Shown here in pieces: positions 34,966 to 44,441 of a stretch of DNA of 64,000 bases. The position numbers and the translations under genes were made by a program. This stretch comes from Acetobacter thailandicus (GTDB taxonomy: Bacteria; Pseudomonadota; Alphaproteobacteria; Acetobacterales; Acetobacteraceae): positions 47,671-111,670 of the forward strand of contig NZ_WOSV01000008.1 in the NCBI RefSeq assembly GCF_011516655.1, read 5' to 3'. Each line of letters begins with the position of its first letter. Within the stretch, counting starts at the first letter, position 1. The notes beneath the pieces were generated by a model that was given only the letters and a program-made list of their open reading frames with translations, searched no databases and had not been told where the DNA came from.

Positions 34966-35898
34966 TCAGTCGAAAAGAGACGAGACAGAGCTTTCGTCAG
35001 CCACAGCACGCATAGCGCGGGCGAGCAGACCAGCAATAGTAACCTGACGGATATTTGGCGCGGCTGCAACTGCTTCTGTTTCTCTGATGCTGTCGGTGAG
35101 CGTCAGCATTTCAATGCAGGAGTTTGCAATACGTTCAACAGCATTACCTGTCAGGACACCATGCGTTACATAAGCACCAACTGAGGCGGCCCCATTATTG
35201 GCAATAGCCTGTGCTGCGTTGCACAGTGAGCCACCGCTATCAACAATATCATCGACCAGCAGGCAATGGCGGCCGCGTACATCACCAATAACATTCATGA
35301 CCTCAGAGACACCCGCACGTTCACGGCGTTTATCGATAATGGCGAGATCTGTGTTCAGTCGCTGGGCCAGCTGACGGGCGCGCACCACACCGCCGACATC
35401 AGGGGAGACAATCATCAGGTCGCGTTTACCGTAGCGGTCCAGAATATCGCGTACAAAGAGAGGCGCGGCATAAAGGTTATCAACCGGAATATCAAAGAAG
35501 CCCTGAATCTGCATAGCGTGGAGATCAAGGGTCAGAATACGGCTGGCACCGGCTTCAACCAGAAGGTTGGCAACAAGCTTGGCACTGATAGGGGTGCGGG
35601 GGCCTGATTTGCGGTCCTGGCGGGCATAACCGAAATAGGGGATGACTGCTGTGATACGACGGGCCGAGCCACGACGCAGCGCATCGAGCATGACCAGGAG
35701 TTCCATCAGGTTATCATTGGTGGGTGTACATGTGCTCTGGATAACAAAGACATCCTCGCCACGCACATTTTCATGGATCTCTACAAAGACTTCCATGTCA
35801 GCAAAACGCCGCACAGTGACATTGCAAAGGGGCAGGCTGAGTTCTTTTGCGACGGCTTCAGCCAGCGGGAGGTTGCTGTTACAGGCGACAATCTTCAT
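34966..35898 (-). CDS. prs: Ribose-phosphate pyrophosphokinase Prs
   Basis: 310 residues, normal length. It makes PRPP from ribose-5-phosphate and ATP for nucleotide, His and Trp synthesis. Motifs are the flexible-loop [36 protein letters not shown] and the PRPP-binding [14 protein letters not shown]. The metal-binding and PRPP-binding loops are intact. Followed by the histidine phosphatase gene. Confidence 0.96.
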   Translation of the reverse strand: MKIVACNSNLPLAEAVAKELSLPLCNVTVRRFADMEVFVEIHENVRGEDVFVIQSTCTPTNDNLMELLVMLDALRRGSARRITAVIPYFGYARQDRKSGPRTPISAKLVANLLVEAGASRILTLDLHAMQIQGFFDIPVDNLYAAPLFVRDILDRYGKRDLMIVSPDVGGVVRARQLAQRLNTDLAIIDKRRERAGVSEVMNVIGDVRGRHCLLVDDIVDSGGSLCNAAQAIANNGAASVGAYVTHGVLTGNAVERIANSCIEMLTLTDSIRETEAVAAAPNIRQVTIAGLLARAMRAVADESSVSSLFD

Positions 35899-36269
35899 GA
35901 TGGTGATGGTTCCCTGCTCTTTTCGGGTGAGCTTTAAACAGGCGGTGAGACGGGCCGGTCTTTAGCAACCACAGCGCCGGTTGTCATCTATCAGGTCAAA
36001 AAAATAGCAACAAAATCTGTAAGGCGGCACGTGTGCCCTTGCGTCATAATCAAGGGTTCTCTAACGACTGGTCACATCATGAGTATTGCGCCACCTGTTT
36101 TCCCCGCCGCTTTTTTTGCCCGAGTCTGTAACCGGCACTGAGCCTGTTCAGCATCCTGTTTTTTCGCCGGATCGGGCAATTTCTGCCCCATGCTCTGGCT
36201 CGCGCGGAGAAAAAACCTTAAAGTTGAATTTGTTATAATGGTGCCAGTAAGCACAGAAGTGGAAGAAAT
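35899..36269. other. Gap between prs and the MATE gene, no gene seen
   Basis: This 371-base divergent intergenic region holds the promoters of prs and the MATE gene. The only frames are short and without ribosome-binding sites, including a 38-codon Lys/Ala-rich one on the minus strand. TATAAT occurs at about 36233-36238 and may be the MATE -10 element. No RNA structure was recognised. Confidence 0.5.
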
Positions 36270-37727
36270 ATGTCGAAAGACGGCCTGACATCCGGACGCA
36301 AAGCCTGTTTTACGACTGGCAGTATTATGCGGCATGTTCTGGTTATGGCAGGTACCGGGGCAATTGGTCTCATGGCTGTTTTTGCCGTTGATATGCTCAA
36401 TATGGTCTATATTGCGCATCTGGGACAACCAGCGCTAACGGCAGCCATTGGTTTTGCCGGGGCTGTGATAGGCCTGCAGATTGCTGTTTCTATTGGTCTG
36501 ACTATCGGAATAAGTGCCGCAACCGGGCGTCTTATTGGTGCCGGCCATCATGATGATGCCAGGGGAACAGCATCTTCAGCTCTGACTGTGACGTTGCTTT
36601 TAACGGCTTTACTCGGTGTTTTAACCGCTTTTGCTGCACATCCTCTTTTGTGCCTGCTTGGGGCGAAGGATGAGGCTCTGCGTCAGGCGACGCATTATCT
36701 GTGTGTTGTCAGTCCATTTCTGCCGCTGATCTGTATGGGGATGGGCTGTTCTTCCCTCATGAGAGTGGTAGGTGATGCCAAAGGGTCCATGCATATTACG
36801 CTCGTCGGGGCGGTGATATCGGCAATCCTTGATCCGATTATGATTTTTGGGCTGCATGAGGGGCTGACCGGTGCCGCCATCAGTACGATCCTTTCAAGGC
36901 TGGCTGTGGCTGCTCTGGGCCTTAAAGGCGCATTACGGCATGATATGCTGTGCTGGCCCGTTCCGTCCCGTATTCTGGCTGATACCAGGCGCGTTGCCTC
37001 AGTGGCTATGCCTGCCATTCTTACAAATCTGGCTACACCTGTTGGCGGTGTTTACGTGACTCAGGCGATGGCGCGCTTTGGTCTGGATGCTGTTGGTGGT
37101 CAGGCCTCTATTGAGCGTACAACCCCTGTATTATTTTCTCTCGTATTTGCGCTGACAGGGTCAGTGGGACCTATCATGGCGCAAAATATGGGAGCCGGCC
37201 TTTATCACCGTGTCAGAGAGACACTGACAGCAGCTCTGAAGCTTGTTCTGGTGAGTATTGGCGTGACGTGGGTTATTCTGGCCAGTCTGCAACATTATGT
37301 TGTCGTTATTTTTAACGCCCAGGGTGATGGGGCCATGCTTATTCACCTGTTCTGTTCGCTGACCATTGGTAGTTATTTGTTTGTTGGTATGCTGTTTGTG
37401 GCGAATGCGGCCTTTAACAATCTGGGACACCCGCTGTATTCGACGGCCTTTAACTGGGGGCGGGCAACTTTGGGTACAGTGCCTTTCGTCTGGGCCGGGC
37501 AGCATTATGGTCCTGGTGGAGTGCAGCTTGGTCAGGCTGCCGGGGTGATTATTTTTGGTACACTCGCTGTTGTGACGGCATTTCGTGTGACACGACACCT
37601 GGCAGGTTCAGTGCCTGAGCATGCTGGTGCAGGTGTTATGGCTTCTGATGTGCCGGTTATAAGTGCAGAATCTGCTATGGCTGAACTGGATGAACTGGCA
37701 GCGCCTTTGTCGGATGAGTGTCAGTAA
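36270..37727 (+). CDS. MATE-family multidrug/toxin efflux transporter
   Basis: 485 residues with about twelve hydrophobic helices in two homologous halves. Typical segments are AVFAVDMLNMVYIAHLG in helix 1, GMGCSSLMRVVGDAKGSMHI in the first half and VGGVYVTQAMARFG in the second. It uses an ion gradient to export organic cations or metabolites. The last 40 residues form a hydrophilic tail. The gene stands alone, with no regulator next to it. Substrate unknown. Confidence 0.9.
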   Translation: MSKDGLTSGRKACFTTGSIMRHVLVMAGTGAIGLMAVFAVDMLNMVYIAHLGQPALTAAIGFAGAVIGLQIAVSIGLTIGISAATGRLIGAGHHDDARGTASSALTVTLLLTALLGVLTAFAAHPLLCLLGAKDEALRQATHYLCVVSPFLPLICMGMGCSSLMRVVGDAKGSMHITLVGAVISAILDPIMIFGLHEGLTGAAISTILSRLAVAALGLKGALRHDMLCWPVPSRILADTRRVASVAMPAILTNLATPVGGVYVTQAMARFGLDAVGGQASIERTTPVLFSLVFALTGSVGPIMAQNMGAGLYHRVRETLTAALKLVLVSIGVTWVILASLQHYVVVIFNAQGDGAMLIHLFCSLTIGSYLFVGMLFVANAAFNNLGHPLYSTAFNWGRATLGTVPFVWAGQHYGPGGVQLGQAAGVIIFGTLAVVTAFRVTRHLAGSVPEHAGAGVMASDVPVISAESAMAELDELAAPLSDECQ

Positions 37728-37841
37728 CGGGGTGATGTTATCCCGTGCTGCCTGGGTGCTTTGAGAACCAGACCTCGTCATAACATTATAAAAAATATGA
37801 CAGACAAGGGGCAGCTCTGAGAAAAAGCGAGTCTGGTGGGG

Positions 37842-40800
37842 CTACGATCTCAGGGGTGGAAGAGTATTTTCTCCCGGAGAGGGTAATGATTGTTGTGTCG
37901 CCCACAGAGAAGGGTTGTGCAAAACTATGAGCAGCTGAAGTGGCCGGGTATGTAAGGGTACTACGGTGCCATTATGTGTTTTTCTGATACGTTCAGCCTG
38001 TGCCCCGATATCATATGCTATGACAGGGCGCATTGCTGTCCATATCTGTGTGAGAACATATGACCATGTTTCAGGCCAGACTGAAGGCAGAAAAAACCAG
38101 TCGATGCAGTGCTTGTTTGTCAGCTCTGTAATTTCATATTCCTGGTAGGGGCCTGTGATGGTTACTTTCCCTGTTGCCAGAAGCTCCTGGTCATTACAGC
38201 TGTAACCCACAAGAATAAAATGCACAGGGGCATTAATGGTGGCTGCCAGTTGTGCCAGATGGAGGAGCTGATAGTAGCCTTTTTCAGGCCCGATAGCCCC
38301 CATTATACCGACATGGCGGTTTTTTCCTTTTGTCCGGGGAGTGAAAGTCAGTGTTTCATTTCCGGATATTTTTTCCCAGGGGCGTATGCTCGGTTTGATA
38401 TTCAGCTGCCGGCAGATGCGCTCTCCTGCATCTTTTGAAGGAGCATAATTTTTTTGTGCATTTTTTAAAATTTTATGAGTGTATTGTTTTAATATTTTTA
38501 TTCTGGTGGTGTCACCGGTTGTGTCGCCCTGTGAGCTGGAATTAAAGCACGCCTGACAGCAGGTCAGCCCGGGCTCTCCGCAATAATGTGCAGACGGTGT
38601 TGTTAATGTAATGCGCGGGCAGAACCACGAGTAATCATGAATAAAAACGTCATAGGGAATATCAAGGCTAGTAAGTTCGTAAATTTTTTTAATGCCGTGA
38701 CCAATGTAGCTGTGAATTTCAATTTTTGAGCATTTAATTTTTCTCAGAAGTGCATTTAGTGCTTTGGCACTGCGTGGTAAAATCAGATTGCGATAATCAT
38801 TGTTGGGAATGTCTTCCAGCTTCCATAAAGGGACACCGGATTCAGAGGTAATGGGTTTGAGTGAAAAGGGATGGATATTGTGAACCAGGTAGTGTTTTGC
38901 ACGTTCGCCAATATGTTTTGATAAACCACCAGCACGGTCATGTGTGACAAGTAAAACTGATTGTGAAAACAGACTATTTTTTGAAAAAAGAGCGATGTCC
39001 ATCATACGACGAAAAGGGAGAAGCGGGTCGCACCGCAGCCATGACTGTACAAGTTCATCGTAGCCAGGATGCATGGCGTTAAGAATTTTTAAATTATGCC
39101 TTATCAGATCTTTTTTCACGGAGCTGAAAGACTGTCCTTCTGCATGTCCGACATAAACACCAGGACAGGCAACGTGGCGCCAGCCTAAAGCAGCGGCGCG
39201 CCGTGAAAAATCGTTTTCTTCTCCATATCCCTGTGCAAAGGCATCATATCTGAAAAGTCCTGTTTCCTGCAGGCACTCTTCTTTTATATACATACAAAAG
39301 CCATGTGCGGTTGGTACTTCCGGCACCTCGCTTTGCCAGATTTTTTCAGCCAGCTGATCAAGTTCGGCGCATTTTTTTACAGTGGGAACGGGTGTACTAA
39401 TATTGATTTCGGGATAACTGAATATTGTTGCACTGTTGGATAGAGGTGTTACCGTGCCGATGTCTGAAGTTATATAGGCTGTCAACTGAAGTTTTTGAAA
39501 AAATCTTTCTGAAACAATAGTATCGCTATTGAGTAAAAGAACATCCTCATTTTTATAACGGGCTTTGAGGCCGGTATTGGCAGTGGCAGGAAAGCCCTGA
39601 TTTCTCTGATGCTGAATAATAACGGTATCAGGTATAAGTTTTTGATATAAAAAGAGAAGTGAATGAATGCGTCTATCTGTAGAGGCGTCATTGACCAGAA
39701 TCAGGCGGACCGAAGCCGGTTTAAATTTTTTGAGTTGCTGCAGGCAGGTTTGTGTGGCGGTAAAGCCATTATAAACAGGGACGATAATGCAGGCGGGTTT
39801 TAGGTCGAGTGGTAATGTTTCCCTGGTGTTGTCAGGGGCGGTCAGGAATATAGCCGGGAAATTTCTTTCTGTTTCTAACGCATAACGATATGCCATGTTT
39901 TGAAATAATGAGAGAGAGACAGGACTACCATACAGATTTTTACCATTGTCAGTTTTTACAAATAAAAGATTCGCGTTTTTTCTTAAGTCAGAAAGAAAAA
40001 AAGAGAAATAATGCTTTTCAGAATCTTCTTTGAGAAAACTAACATCAGAGTATTTTTTTTGCGAAATTTTTATTCTTTTCAGAAGAAAATCTTGTTTATC
40101 CTGCATAGATGATATCAGAAGGCTGATATCGCGTTCAGGATCAGTGTCGCAGCATACCCAGCCAGTGATATGGCCACCAGAGATTTCTGCGAAGCCTCTT
40201 ACATGAAGAAATGTGGGAATGTTGAAAGTATAGCGAATATTTTTTTTATTTTTTGCTGAAACTGTAAGAATTTTTGCACTCTTCCAGTCAGAGGGGAGGC
40301 GTATAATTATTTTATTTCTGGCTGGTTGTAGCACGAATTTATACTGATCAAGGGTAACAGTCAGGTCATTTAATTGTGCATAATCGTGGCAGTAAAGTGT
40401 TATTTTCCCTGTGAGTGAAAATGCCGTAAAAAAAACATCTGGTATATTCTTAATGATTAAAGAAAGAGTTTTTTCAAAAATCGGGTGTGAAGGAGGCGTA
40501 AACTGGCTAAGAAAATTTTTACATGCATCGTGTGCGAGAGCCCAGTGTGAAAAAAATGTATGGCTCGCAATAAGTAAAAAATGGCAGAGACTGGAGGGAT
40601 ATTTCTGAGCTAAAAAACCAAAGGCCTCTGACGCTGATGCCTTGCTTTGTAACAGGCGCAGACAGCCAATTATCATTGTAATGCGTGCATCACTCGGAGC
40701 AATTTTTTGAGTGTATTCACAATAAAGAAGAAGCTCTGGTGTGATATTTTTTTTTTGATAGAGATTCCATAGCAGGGTATAGTCAGTTTTTGATATAATT

Positions 40801-40859
40801 AAGGTTTTATGCAGTAAATCCTCAGTAAATTGACGTAACATTCTGATAAAATTCAACAT
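37842..40859 (-). CDS. Large two-domain glycosyltransferase (GT2 + GT4-like)
   Basis: About 1005 residues from ATG 40859; ATG 40841 or 40916 are alternatives, and none has a strong ribosome-binding site. The first third is a helical and beta-rich region without clear family, including RGFAEISGGHITGWVCCDTD. The middle is a GT2 domain (ACIIVPVYNGFTATQTCLQQ, LILVNDASTDRR, ENDFSRRAAALGWRH). The last third is GT4-like (HVGIMGAIGPEKGYYQLLHL, PSVWPETWSYVLTQIWTAM) and preceded by a Cys-rich GEPGLTCCQACFNSSSQ. Such fusions build rhamnan or O-antigen-like chains. Cytoplasmic. Its A+T-rich codon use suggests acquisition. Confidence 0.85.
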   Translation of the reverse strand: MLNFIRMLRQFTEDLLHKTLIISKTDYTLLWNLYQKKNITPELLLYCEYTQKIAPSDARITMIIGCLRLLQSKASASEAFGFLAQKYPSSLCHFLLIASHTFFSHWALAHDACKNFLSQFTPPSHPIFEKTLSLIIKNIPDVFFTAFSLTGKITLYCHDYAQLNDLTVTLDQYKFVLQPARNKIIIRLPSDWKSAKILTVSAKNKKNIRYTFNIPTFLHVRGFAEISGGHITGWVCCDTDPERDISLLISSMQDKQDFLLKRIKISQKKYSDVSFLKEDSEKHYFSFFLSDLRKNANLLFVKTDNGKNLYGSPVSLSLFQNMAYRYALETERNFPAIFLTAPDNTRETLPLDLKPACIIVPVYNGFTATQTCLQQLKKFKPASVRLILVNDASTDRRIHSLLFLYQKLIPDTVIIQHQRNQGFPATANTGLKARYKNEDVLLLNSDTIVSERFFQKLQLTAYITSDIGTVTPLSNSATIFSYPEINISTPVPTVKKCAELDQLAEKIWQSEVPEVPTAHGFCMYIKEECLQETGLFRYDAFAQGYGEENDFSRRAAALGWRHVACPGVYVGHAEGQSFSSVKKDLIRHNLKILNAMHPGYDELVQSWLRCDPLLPFRRMMDIALFSKNSLFSQSVLLVTHDRAGGLSKHIGERAKHYLVHNIHPFSLKPITSESGVPLWKLEDIPNNDYRNLILPRSAKALNALLRKIKCSKIEIHSYIGHGIKKIYELTSLDIPYDVFIHDYSWFCPRITLTTPSAHYCGEPGLTCCQACFNSSSQGDTTGDTTRIKILKQYTHKILKNAQKNYAPSKDAGERICRQLNIKPSIRPWEKISGNETLTFTPRTKGKNRHVGIMGAIGPEKGYYQLLHLAQLAATINAPVHFILVGYSCNDQELLATGKVTITGPYQEYEITELTNKHCIDWFFLPSVWPETWSYVLTQIWTAMRPVIAYDIGAQAERIRKTHNGTVVPLHTRPLQLLIVLHNPSLWATQQSLPSPGENTLPPLRS

Positions 40860-41042
40860 AATTATCATCAGTAATTTTATTATAAGTAAAGTTAAGAAAT
40901 TTATATAAAAATACAAAAAAATAAAGAATTTTATATTAAATAATTAACATTATATATAATTTTAAAAATAACATATTGAAATAAAATAAAAAATTATATT
41001 TTATAAAGTATTTATAGGTTTGTGTGGCATGTAAGGAATATA

Positions 41043-41600
41043 ATGACAGATCTTTTTGACGGGCATTATGTCGGGGCTTCCCGACCTCTTGGTCTGCCGG
41101 GTGATTGTGTTAGCACTGCTACGTATGGAGGCGCGGATAACTGTTATCGTTATACACTCCGGCGTGTATGGGATGAAACTTTGCCGTCGGTTATGTGGCT
41201 GATGATGAACCCGTCTGTTGCGACTGAATATGGCGATGACAGAACTGTTGCAAAATGCCAGCGTTATGCCCGGGCATGGGGGTACGGTTCCGTCCTTATC
41301 GGGAATAGTTTTGCTTACCGCTGTACAGATCAGATGCGCCTGGCTGAAGTGTCAGACCCTGTAGGCCCCCGGAATGATACTGAATTGCTCAGCATGGCGT
41401 CTGAGGCAGATAAAGTGATAGCGGCTTATGGCTCTCCCAGAATTAAGGCGTTACTGGCGCGCGGGCCTGATGTCGTGCGTCTTTTCCAGTCTCATAATAT
41501 ACCGGTTTATGCACTGAAGGTGGGTCAGAACGGGCGACCCTGCCACCCTTTATATTTATCAGGTGATCTGTTGCCGTTTCAGTTGCCTGACCAGCTGTAG
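41043..41600 (+). CDS. DUF1643 domain protein
   Basis: 185 residues from ATG 41043, which has AAGGAATAT upstream; an earlier in-frame ATG at 41022 is less likely. Family hallmarks are RYTLRRVWD, VMWLMMNPSVATEYGDDRTV and GYGSVLIGNSFAYR, with a C-terminal KVGQNGRPCHPLYL. The biochemical function of DUF1643 is unknown. It is cytosolic, and it stands alone. Confidence 0.88.
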   Translation: MTDLFDGHYVGASRPLGLPGDCVSTATYGGADNCYRYTLRRVWDETLPSVMWLMMNPSVATEYGDDRTVAKCQRYARAWGYGSVLIGNSFAYRCTDQMRLAEVSDPVGPRNDTELLSMASEADKVIAAYGSPRIKALLARGPDVVRLFQSHNIPVYALKVGQNGRPCHPLYLSGDLLPFQLPDQL

Positions 41601-41719
41601 CCGGGTCACATGTTGCGTTATGTTAATCTTTTATAATAAAGATTTTTTTCGTTAATTTTGGTGCCATGAAGATGTCGCAAAAACAAGAGAGAGTATCTCT
41701 TCCATATGAGGGGAACCGG

Positions 41720-43006
41720 ATGACCAGCATATCAGATAAGAAAAATTTTCTTCAGGATGGCCGTGCCGGGGATAACAGGTTTGCTGCCATGCTTGATCGG
41801 CTTGGCGAGGTTGCCGTTCGTACCGGGCTAAATATTAAACCAGGACAGCAGCTGATCATCACCGCGCCGCTTGAGAGTGCCTCTCTGGTGCGTCGCATTA
41901 CCGAGCATGCTTACAAAGCAGGTTCATCTCTGGTCACCACATTTTATTCAGATGATGAAGCAACCCTGGCGCGCTATCGCTATGGGCATGACGAGACGTT
42001 CGATACAGCTGCGGGCTGGCTGGCGCATGGTATGACAGAGGGCTTTCGTGAAGGTGCGGCCCGCCTGGCTATCACAGGCTCTGATCCCGTTTTGCTCGCT
42101 GACCAGGACCCTTCCCGTATTTCCCGTGCAGCCCGTGCTGCTTCTGTGGTGAACCGGCCTGCAATGAAAATTATAACCAGTTTTGATGTGAACTGGACAA
42201 TTGTTGCAGCCTCTACAGTCGCCTGGGCACGTCAGGTTTTTCCGTTTCTGCAGGATGATGAGGCTGTCAGTGAGTTATGGCAGGCTATTTTTAAGGCCTC
42301 GCGTATTACAGGAGGGGATCCGGTAGCAGAGTGGGCGGCTCATAATACACAATTGCATAAACGGGCAGCTTTCCTGAACGATGCGCGTTATGAGGCTTTG
42401 CATTTTACCGGGCCAGGTACTGACCTGACCGTTGGTCTGGCAGATGGACACCACTGGGCTGGTGGAGCAGAAAAAGCCGGTAATGGTGTGATCTGCAATC
42501 CCAACCTTCCGACAGAGGAGGTGTTTACAACGCCTCACCGCCTTAAAGTTGAAGGGCACGTTGTCAGCAGTAAACCGCTTTTTAATCAGAGTTCGCTGAT
42601 TGATGGCATTTCTGTTCGCTTTGAAGGCGGCAAAATTACTGAAATGCATGCTGTTAAAGGGCAGGATGTGCTGGCCCGTATTCTCGATACAGATGAAGGT
42701 GCCCGCAGGCTGGGGGAGGTCGCTCTGGTTCCTCATTCCTCCCCTATTTCTCAAAGCGGTGTCTTGTTTAAGAATACATTGTTTGACGAAAATGCAGCCA
42801 GTCACATTGCCCTTGGGCAGGCGTATTCTAAATGTATGCGTGATGCTGAAGGGCTTGATGATACAGCTCTTGCGGCGCGTGGAGCCAATAACAGCATCCT
42901 TCATATCGACTGGATGATCGGCTCCGGCGAAACTGATGTTGATGGCCTGACGTCTGACGGGCAGCGCGTAAAGCTAATGCGCAAGGGCGAATGGGTTATT
43001 TCTTAA
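41720..43006 (+). CDS. M29-family aminopeptidase
   Basis: 428 residues from ATG 41720 behind GAGGGGAACC; an in-frame ATG at 41666 lacks such a site. It resembles thermophilic aminopeptidase T. Metal-binding and catalytic segments are NLPTEEVFTTPHR (Glu and His), GVLFKNTLFDENAASHIALG (Glu/His) and HIDWMIGSGETDVDG near the C-terminus. It releases N-terminal residues from peptides in the cytosol with two metal ions. Full length. The secreted-protein gene starts 18 bases downstream and may be co-transcribed. Confidence 0.92.
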   Translation: MTSISDKKNFLQDGRAGDNRFAAMLDRLGEVAVRTGLNIKPGQQLIITAPLESASLVRRITEHAYKAGSSLVTTFYSDDEATLARYRYGHDETFDTAAGWLAHGMTEGFREGAARLAITGSDPVLLADQDPSRISRAARAASVVNRPAMKIITSFDVNWTIVAASTVAWARQVFPFLQDDEAVSELWQAIFKASRITGGDPVAEWAAHNTQLHKRAAFLNDARYEALHFTGPGTDLTVGLADGHHWAGGAEKAGNGVICNPNLPTEEVFTTPHRLKVEGHVVSSKPLFNQSSLIDGISVRFEGGKITEMHAVKGQDVLARILDTDEGARRLGEVALVPHSSPISQSGVLFKNTLFDENAASHIALGQAYSKCMRDAEGLDDTALAARGANNSILHIDWMIGSGETDVDGLTSDGQRVKLMRKGEWVIS

Positions 43007-43024
43007 TAGCGGAAAGGTAGCGCA

Positions 43025-43552
43025 ATGTTTAACCAGAAAAAAACTCTCTTTCATCCGGTGAAGATGCTGGCCGTTGCTGCTCTGGCTGTGTCCTGCTCAG
43101 GTTTATCAGCTTTTGCCCAGACAACAGCCGCCGGAGGAAATGGTGCAGCGCCCGCTTTGTCAGCGCAGCAGGTTCTCGCTATGCGCCAGGAAATGACTTC
43201 AGCGCTGAATTATAAGCTGTCACCTGATGTTTTGCCGCGGCTGACAAGCACGCTTCAGGCTATTCATGCCGCTGGTATTCAGCCACCCGGGCGTGCAGGC
43301 ATGTCTCTTGCACAGCAGATTGATATGGTCTCGAAAACAGATAAGCTTGAGCCCATTCTTAAGGCGAATGGTTTTACAGCGCGTGACTTTGTTATGAGCC
43401 TGACCTGTGTGGGCCTAACTGGCAGCCTGATGAATGTGCAGGGGCATAGTGGTATCCCGCAGCCTGATGCGCAGAATGTTGCCTTGCTAAAAGCACACCC
43501 TGATCAGTTGCAGGCTCTTATTGCTGTGCTGCGTTCTGAAAGCGGGCAATAA
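43025..43552 (+). CDS. Secreted protein of unknown function
   Basis: 175 residues with a signal peptide (core MLAVAALAVSCSGLSAFAQ, cleavage after FAQ). The mature part is helical, with SAQQVLAMRQEMTSALNYKL and a conserved-looking KLEPILKANGFTARDFVMSL, reminiscent of small periplasmic alpha-helical domains. No family is claimed. It converges with eipB with only five bases between the stops. Confidence 0.7.
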   Translation: MFNQKKTLFHPVKMLAVAALAVSCSGLSAFAQTTAAGGNGAAPALSAQQVLAMRQEMTSALNYKLSPDVLPRLTSTLQAIHAAGIQPPGRAGMSLAQQIDMVSKTDKLEPILKANGFTARDFVMSLTCVGLTGSLMNVQGHSGIPQPDAQNVALLKAHPDQLQALIAVLRSESGQ

Positions 43553-43557
43553 CCGGC

Positions 43558-44379
43558 TTATAATTTCTGGTCTTTTATGACTGGCAGAGACAGGGACTGT
43601 AATGTCCCTGTCATGCTGAAATCGCCAAAATCGAGTGTTATCGTGTCAGATACACCATTTTTAAAATAACTTTGCTCAAGCGTGTAGTCTGGCATCATTT
43701 CTGTGGTGTCATGCGAAAAATAAGCAAGTGTCACCCTCGTTTCAGGCAGGTTTGTCAGTGCAGGGAAAGCTGGTCTGGTAGCAGGTTTTTGCCAGCCAGT
43801 GAGAGTTGCAAACGTATAGAGCGAACCGTCTTCATCTGTTCCGTCAAAAAGCCTGAGTGCAAGACTGTTTTTCCCACCTGAGGCAGCTGACAGGATGGCT
43901 GCTGTATGATGAACCGGGAACAGCACATCTGCTGATAAGGGAAGAGTTTTTTTCAGAGGCTGAGCATATTCGATATATCCGTCTGTGCCGGTGCGTGTTG
44001 CCTTGCCTGAGATCGTACGAATAATAGCATTGTCTGCCTGCTGGCGTGTCTGAAAAATAAAGCTGTGGCCATCTTTACTTTCTGTCGCGGTGTAATCCGA
44101 GACAAGATGTTCGGTTTTTCCCGTTGCCGAGGTACGTTCAACATCAATGCGCTGGTGGGTTAGCCAGTTCGCTGGTGTTTCTTTAAGCTCGTAGTGCATC
44201 GTGCCACTGGCGGAGCGTGTGCTGTGCCCGGTTGATGTCACGAGAGTCAGCTTATAGTGGGCATCCTGGCCGGAGAGCCACGACATAGTATTCTGTGCCG
44301 GTGTATCAGCCAGTGTAGCAGGAGAAAAAATCAGAGAAACGAGAAGTGTGCGGGTAAGGCACCGGACGGAAAAAAACAT
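43558..44379 (-). CDS. eipB: Cell-envelope integrity protein EipB (DUF1849)
   Basis: 273 residues with a signal peptide (cleaved near TLADTPA). The pattern 'YKLTL...ASGTMHYELKE...W', FPVHHTAAILSAASGGKNSL and LRLFDGTDEDGS matches DUF1849. The founding member, Brucella EipB, is a periplasmic beta-spiral protein needed for envelope integrity. The gene follows aspS on the same strand, after a terminator. Role inferred from that family. Confidence 0.82.
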   Translation of the reverse strand: MFFSVRCLTRTLLVSLIFSPATLADTPAQNTMSWLSGQDAHYKLTLVTSTGHSTRSASGTMHYELKETPANWLTHQRIDVERTSATGKTEHLVSDYTATESKDGHSFIFQTRQQADNAIIRTISGKATRTGTDGYIEYAQPLKKTLPLSADVLFPVHHTAAILSAASGGKNSLALRLFDGTDEDGSLYTFATLTGWQKPATRPAFPALTNLPETRVTLAYFSHDTTEMMPDYTLEQSYFKNGVSDTITLDFGDFSMTGTLQSLSLPVIKDQKL

Positions 44380-44385
44380 ACGTTA

Positions 44386-44425
44386 TAAAAAACGATGCGG
44401 GGTCATCATGCAACCACCCCGCATC
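44386..44425 (-). terminator. Rho-independent terminator after aspS
   Basis: On the minus strand GATGCGGGGT (44425-44416) pairs with ACCCCGCATC (44403-44394), and a T-run (A-run 44387-44392 on the + strand) follows. It lies between the aspS stop and eipB. Confidence 0.85.
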
Positions 44426-44441
44426 ATAATGTTCAGAGTGT

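Noticed and set aside
36072..36185. 38-codon Lys/Ala-rich minus-strand frame upstream of prs
   Set aside because: Low complexity, no ribosome-binding site and no clear relation to a family.
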